Below are positions 58,481-64,000 of a stretch of 64,000 bases of DNA, piece by piece. The translations under genes and the position numbers were made by a program. Below the pieces are notes generated by a model, which ran no database searches, had not been told where the DNA came from, and saw only the letters and a list, made by a program, of their open reading frames with translations. Each line of letters opens with the position of its first letter. The stretch's first letter is position 1. Source of the DNA: Fasciola hepatica (Eukaryota > Platyhelminthes > Trematoda > Plagiorchiida > Fasciolidae); NCBI GenBank assembly GCA_948099385.1, contig CANUEZ040000020.1, forward strand, positions 5,364,501-5,428,500. The letters run 5' to 3'.

Positions 58481-59800
58481 AAGTGCTGGCCATCGTCTCG
58501 AACTCTACCGTCGAGTAATGTTCAAACTGGTAAACAAACCTTCAATACTTTGACCAGCAGCCCGCAAATGACTCCAGTTCTACCCTGAGTAGATCCAAAC
58601 AATAATCCACTGCAGGTTCCGCCACTGAAACCAGGCTTGTTGTCCGTGATGCTTCGTTCTGTACTTAACAAGCACATAGACAGCAGAATTTAAACGGTCC
58701 ATTACGACGAGTTAAAACTATCAAAACTTAGACGAAAATGAGTTTAATGATTTACGGAGGGAAAAATCAGATTTCGGCCTATGAGATGGAGCAATGCATG
58801 GGTTTATTATGATGGCGCTTTCATAGAGAGAAAACTCGGGATGGCGCCGCACGAATGGCATTCAAACGTTTTGCTTAGCATAGACAAACGACTTCAGGCA
58901 TGTCAAATGGAGCTGACATATGAGGCCACGCGCCTACAACCTTGTAAGTTGAATTCCTGTCTCACGAGAAAAATTCAGTACCTTCCTAAAACAAGGAATA
59001 GTCAGCAATATCGGGGCTTACCTACGGTTTATGCAAACAAATCAATTAAACTCGACTAGGATTCAAGAACAGAGGAGAGACTCCTGACCCGATATTTTAG
59101 AAAACAGAGAACGTATGTTAGTGCTACTCGCTCTTCGGCGCACATGCCATCCAGAGGTCAAGCAAGCTACATAAAACCTCAGGCGCCCTACTGGCAGTTG
59201 TATCTGGGTTCGTAGCCCCCCTTGCGGCAGAGAATCCGCTCTCCCTTTTGTCCTCCCCCTATCATCGAAGAATACTCTATTCATCAATTTTTTGGGGCTC
59301 CCTTTGATCCAAGGGGTTCATGGTGCTGCACTCTTCTGCCTTCCTGGATGTCGCTTAGAGCCGACGACGGTTGATCTTTGTTTCCATCAGTTTGCAAACC
59401 ACCTTGAATTTACTGTAGTCCTTTGGCACAATTTCGTGTCTGCTCTTGGTGCTGAAGACCACAGCTGCAGACTCGTCTAGCAGAATATCCCCGATGTACC
59501 CACTGGTAAACCCAACCAGTATTGGTCGTACAGTACTGATTCCCGTTCTCGCGAGCGGAGGTCTCTACGTAGACAGTACAGGAGATCTTCCCGAAAGGGC
59601 TGGGACGGGGAACTTTGCCATACGCTGTGTATCTCACACCTGCCTCCCGTCTGCGTTCATCCTGAAATTGGATCACTGAGAAAGGGGATCCCCTGATCCA
59701 CACTTAGCAGCTATCGGGCGATGTCCTTCCCACTGACTGGATCCTTCTTTGGAGGTCCATCAGTTGGGGTTCCAAAGTCCGGTAGCTAGGTTCGTCTGTC
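58481..59800. other. Unassigned region with one open minus-strand stretch
   Basis: A minus-strand frame at about 59540-59355 reads LVGFTSGYIGDILLDESAA and KDYSKFKVVCKLMETKINRR before a stop. It looks protein-like but is not recognised and lacks convincing splice borders. Confidence 0.3.
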
Positions 59801-59802
59801 TT

Positions 59803-59827
59803 ATTAATAATAATAATAATAATAATA
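59803..59827. repeat. (TAA)n microsatellite
   Basis: About eight TAA/AAT units. Confidence 0.95.
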
Positions 59828-60264
59828 GTTTGCTTCGGATAACACCGAAGAGTGCTGCAATGCCAGATCAAACAGTACAGTTGAAAGCCTAATCAGGGCT
59901 ACAAGAGGATTGTACAGTCATATGAACGCGATTGAATGTAAGAGAAAGCAGGTCAGTTGCTGCAGTGCCGCCCGGCGAACTTAAACTCAAGGTCAGGTGG
60001 TCGAGCCGGCTGCAGGCTGGGTGTAGTTGTTCTGCCAACATGTAGAGTGGATGGTGAATAGTAAGGAATCACACAAATCCTACGAAAGGAAGGCTGTCCT
60101 GCCGGAGAACGAAACTGGATTGGTGGATACAAGGATATCGTGAAAAAGAAACGTTCCCAAATGCGATCTAATCAAGCAATAGAGCTTCGCAATGTATGGG
60201 AGGGGTCACAGTGTAAAATTAGACGATGAAAAATGGTGGTATTACATAGAAAGAACAAGAAAAG

Positions 60265-60545
60265 CAGTCGAGAAAATCAGTTGTGAAGTTTGGTGACCGT
60301 ATACCGGTTGAGCCGGCTGTATAACAAACGGACAACAAACTGGACTGTGGTTGACAGGGTGATAGTGGGAAAATTGGCCGGATAAAAACATATAGATTTT
60401 GAGCTGATAGTCTGTCTTCGGAAGTAAGAAATATAATGCATCAGCATGAAATTGGGAACCGGCAACGATCGATGTGTGGCACGTGGCTACGATGGTGACA
60501 GAAGCGCGGCTTGCAAGAGGGATGACCAAATAATTGACAGGTAAG
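60265..60545. repeat. Diverged direct repeat, unit 1
   Basis: Shares aactggac-gtggttg, cgataaaaacatatag, agaaatataatgcatca, atgaa-ttggaac and cgatgtg with unit 2 in the same order. Unassigned element. Confidence 0.7.
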
Positions 60546-60679
60546 CATTTACACACTGATATTTCCTGGCAAAGACTTCACTTAGTGAAAATAGCATACC
60601 AGAGATCGGAATTGTCTGGGACGATCTATCGGAATAGAGCAAGGCAAAGGAAATACACAGAACAACCGATGAATAGATT

Positions 60680-60910
60680 TGCAAATTTCGGCAGTCGGAT
60701 GTGGGTGGAATGAATGACAAACCGAATGGAATACACAACTGGACAGTGGTTGCCAAAGTGACGAGGAGATAATAGCCGAATAAAAACATATAGGCTTCAA
60801 GCAGGTTGTTTACTTTCAGAAGAAAGAAATATAATGCATCAACATTAAACTGTGAACTGGCGAAAAATCGATGTGCTGTGCTTAACCACAACACTGGAAA
60901 AGACAAGGCG
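60680..60910. repeat. Diverged direct repeat, unit 2
   Basis: About 410 bp downstream of unit 1 and roughly 75% alike by eye, in direct orientation. Confidence 0.7.
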
Positions 60911-63900
60911 GGCAAAAATGATGTAGTGACGGGTAGGAGATTACCAGTTTATGTTCATTACAGCAAGTGGACCGCTTTACGGCGACAGAACAGAACTCTG
61001 CAGTACAAGAGCTTATCAGATGTTCGAATGTGGGACATGATACTATGCTTGATGAGGATATTGCAATGCAGCAGCCCTAAATGGGCTAACAGCGGAACTG
61101 ACATAGAAAGCAAACAAACAGAATCTTCGATTATTGGGAATCCCAAGAGATATATTTCGCAGCGTCATATACTGTTTAAAGATTGTGGTACGGAAATGAA
61201 TGAAAACAATAAATGCATTAGTTTGTGAGTATATCGGTAAGAGTAGCAAAAAGAGGTGAGCTTTATCTTAGAGAATGTTTAAGTTTACAAATGGGACTAG
61301 CGAATGGTTTAACATGAAACCACGGAGAAGTGGACCGGGAACAACGAGCCAAGAATGTTATTGGGTTTTCATGTGTGCGATAATTATGCGCAAAAGAAGG
61401 TAAGTTTTACCGAGCGTAAAAAGCGGTAAATTATGGAGGCGCATTTGGAAGCGAGCTCGACGGAGAGTCCACGTTAGCTGGAGGAGGCAGAGGCGTACTT
61501 GCAGCATTTTGAGTATATGAATGGTGTTCTTCCTAATTGGATTTTGGTCCGCAACATATGCTAGTGGGCGGGGCTGACCATGCGCTGGACACCCAAAATG
61601 CAAACCACTTCTGGAGGTGGGAGGTGCAATCCACCAACCTATTTACGCCAGCAAAGGGCCGTAGACTTCATGCACGCCCAATGTGCACCGGCCAAAGCTG
61701 TGGATCTGGCGGTGCCCTGCACCGGCGGGATTTACACAGGTGATGTTTGCCGAGATCACACAGGTGTAGAGACGGAGTAGTCTGGAAGATTGGGGGGATT
61801 CTGGAGAACAGAGTCAATGAGTGTGCGACGGAATGATGAGCGAGTATCAGGTTTTCAGCCGGAGGCGTGAGGTAGATAGTTCGCGATGTTAGCTGCAGAC
61901 CATTCCAAGACATCAAAAGGGAGATGCGCGCCGGTTGGTGTCTGGAAACATGGGAGTAGAGAGACGCAGTCTGGGATGCTCCCGACTGAGGATCAACGGC
62001 CAATGGTGGAAAAAGAAATCTAGTAATTTAGATGAAGACTACTTTGGGAAGAATGAGGACTATAAGCCATTGAGAGTGAATGAGTTATACGTTTGTAGTG
62101 TCTTTTTGTGGTGTCGTTACAGGCTTCGGAGTAAACCGGTGCCAAACAGCGCCGAGTTTGTCTAGTTTTGAATGGTACCTTTGTTCAGTTTCAGTGTGGC
62201 CGTTCTGCTGACTATTGAAGAGATAGATTTTATATCAGCCTAACTACTGCTGCCAGGATACAAAGGCCTAAAGTTGATTCAGCCTTTCAGGCGGTGAGCT
62301 GTACAAAGGAATGCACTGATCCCGTAAAAATGAGGGAATCCGGAGCGACCAGTGCTTACTTCAGTCTTGTAAATGGAGCTTTATTTTGGTAGGGGTGGAT
62401 TTCGGTCTGCATATTGCGCATGCATTCACAAAATGGATATGTGTCCACTGCTTTGCTTGCGCGAACCAGTGACGAAGCGCAAAGCATCGAGCGAGATACC
62501 AAGGTCCCGACAGTTAGGAGTAGTTGACTGCCACTTTCTGACCACAGGTGAAAGGCAATAAACGACAGTATAGTTAGAAGGGATGTAAACTGTCGGCCCG
62601 TGGCCGAGGTTTTTGATTGGCTGGTTTGCTTTCTCTGACACCAGTGATGAGGGGCCACAGAATAGGATTGTGGCGAGGAACGTAACCCGTGCCTCTGAGA
62701 CCCGAATCGATGGTGTGTCACCGCGTTTGCCTGAGGAATATCTTGCAATCCGGACTTGTGTGACGGGAGCGAGTGCTCGAGGTACGGTGTTTGTAACATT
62801 CTTTTTACCCACATTTTTGAATCCGGCGCTAACTAACGCTCTTCCGACAACAAATGATTTTGGCCCTAGGCGGCCTGCCCTTCAAATAGCAAACTTGGGA
62901 CGGTCACCACAGCTTATCGACACCCCAAGCTCAAGGAGGAAATAAGCCCTTCAATATAGTTACAGAAGCCGGAGAAAACATCCACATGCACTGTCAATCA
63001 TAAGAGAAATCCTGGAAAGTAGTAAAACGCCGAGCCCATTACAGAGTGTACCGTTTGTACCCAATAAGCAAGTGGTGTTAACTCAAACTCCTGATAAAAC
63101 CAACTTCGGCTTATCCTTGCGGAAGTAGAAACCAAGGGGGGATAGCACGGTGCACAGTTGGTTAGAAATTTCGCAAAGCAGAGCCAAGACACCGTGGGCG
63201 GAGCCCACGGTTCACATGGGGTCGTAAATAGAACTGACCAATGGGAACCGAACGACCACGAACAGTAGTACAGCACCTGGTATTCAGAACACAGTAAGTG
63301 AGCCCCCGCTGTAGCCAAGAATGGAGCATCACCTCAGAGACCGCGTCCGGGGTAATTCAGACTTGTAAGGGCATAGTTGTTCAATGGAATCTGCTAGGGA
63401 ACCGTCAAATTTTCATACAAATGCCTACAGTCTCCGTGGTAAATGGGCGGGGCTGATGATTAGGACACCTGGAAGCGATAAAGAGGAATTACTCCAACTT
63501 ACTGAGGTATTCGTCCCTCTGATGTCCGGTGGCAGCACAGACCGATCTTTTTGACAGGGGGGGGGGGGCCGAGGTCCGTACAGCCATAGTAATCCGTAGA
63601 CCATGACGGGGGTGACTTAAAAGTTGTCCATGACTGAACAAGCGCTAGGTAGCTATACGGTGGTCAGAAACGGGGCCCAGGCTATCCAAAGAGCACAGAA
63701 ATATTATTTTTAGCGCAGGCCAGCAGCATCGGTCGGTACAAACACAGCTGTACTGCGTATACTTCCAGTCTAAAAGGCTCATGTAGGAAAGTGCAGCAAC
63801 CCTGGAAGGAGCACAGGAACGGCCGGAGCTAAGTTATGAAGACATGGCCGACAGGCTCTATTCATTCTCCAAGCGAATGCATCGACCAGCCAATAGTGTA

Positions 63901-64000
63901 AGAGAACAGAGGGAACACAAGCTCCTCCATCACCAGAAACCAGTTTAGACAGATGAGTGATTCAGACTGAGCTGCCAATTTTGGGAAAAAATAAAGCCAC
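60911..64000. other. No gene recognised
   Basis: Frames up to about 150 codons occur on both strands around 62350-62945 but overlap antisense and show no known domain. A poly-G tract of 12 lies at 63557-63568. No transposon domain is seen. Confidence 0.4.
63557..63568. repeat. Poly-G tract (12)
   Basis: Twelve consecutive G residues on the plus strand, same length as the tract at 3769. Confidence 0.9.

Noticed and set aside
62356..62945. Overlapping frames of 110-152 codons on both strands
   Set aside because: They contradict each other, show no domain and no splice support.
1..64000. tRNA, rRNA, CRISPR arrays, bacterial operons
   Set aside because: None seen on reading; the content is eukaryotic. 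A tRNA or Rfam scan was not possible.

Overview
This is a repeat-rich eukaryotic window of about 45% GC (by eye), with no operons or bacterial signals. The retroelement mix (RTE-like, CR1-like and Jockey-like LINEs, plus Gypsy and BEL/Pao LTR elements), the long TA microsatellites and the large introns fit a parasitic flatworm (trematode or diphyllobothriid-type cestode). That placement is an inference from family resemblance, not a search result.

Only one host gene is recognisable. It is a minus-strand, multi-exon orthologue of ZPR1 (zinc finger protein, two C4 zinc fingers each followed by a ZPR1 domain). Eight coding exons can be placed at 28858-28772, 22924-22678, 18666-18596, 18232-18137 (3' end firm, 5' end uncertain), 6400-6266, 6184-6061, 5616-5345 and 4902-4810. 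Phases agree across every junction. The joined product is about 375 residues; the last roughly 70 residues of the family are not found and probably lie beyond base 1. The gene covers more than 24 kb because introns 1, 2 and 4 are packed with transposons.

Layout: 0.3-4 kb, decayed RTE-like LINE pieces downstream of ZPR1 exon 8. 4.8-28.9 kb, ZPR1 with intronic insertions: RTE-like at 7.4-8.9, 13.6-16.9 and 23.4-26.6; Jockey-like at 8.95-10.5 and 21.8-22.6; a CR1/Rex-like piece at 10.4-11.1; a fold-back structure at 19.3-21.8. 29.4-33.5 kb, a longer copy of the 11.6-13.5 kb block, with a nested LINE insertion whose empty site survives in the other copy. 33.9-36.9 kb, another near-complete RTE-like element. 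37.3-46.5 kb, a very large inverted repeat: two opposed RTE-like copies of about 3.7-3.8 kb around a 1.7 kb spacer holding the gag-protease part of a Gypsy element. 46.6-49.5 kb, the rest of that Gypsy element, interrupted by a CR1-like LINE. 49.5-56.4 kb, a BEL/Pao element lying between two CR1-like LINE pieces. 57.5-58.5 kb, a BEL/Pao gag relic. 59-64 kb, mostly unassigned, with one diverged direct repeat.

No retroelement here looks intact. Most reverse transcriptases have lost the catalytic YADD box or carry stops and frameshifts. The most informative observations are the shared disabling stops in several RTE-like copies, the 9 kb inverted repeat, the filled/empty site pair, and the nested LTR/LINE insertions. 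No tRNA, rRNA, CRISPR or ribozyme was found by reading.
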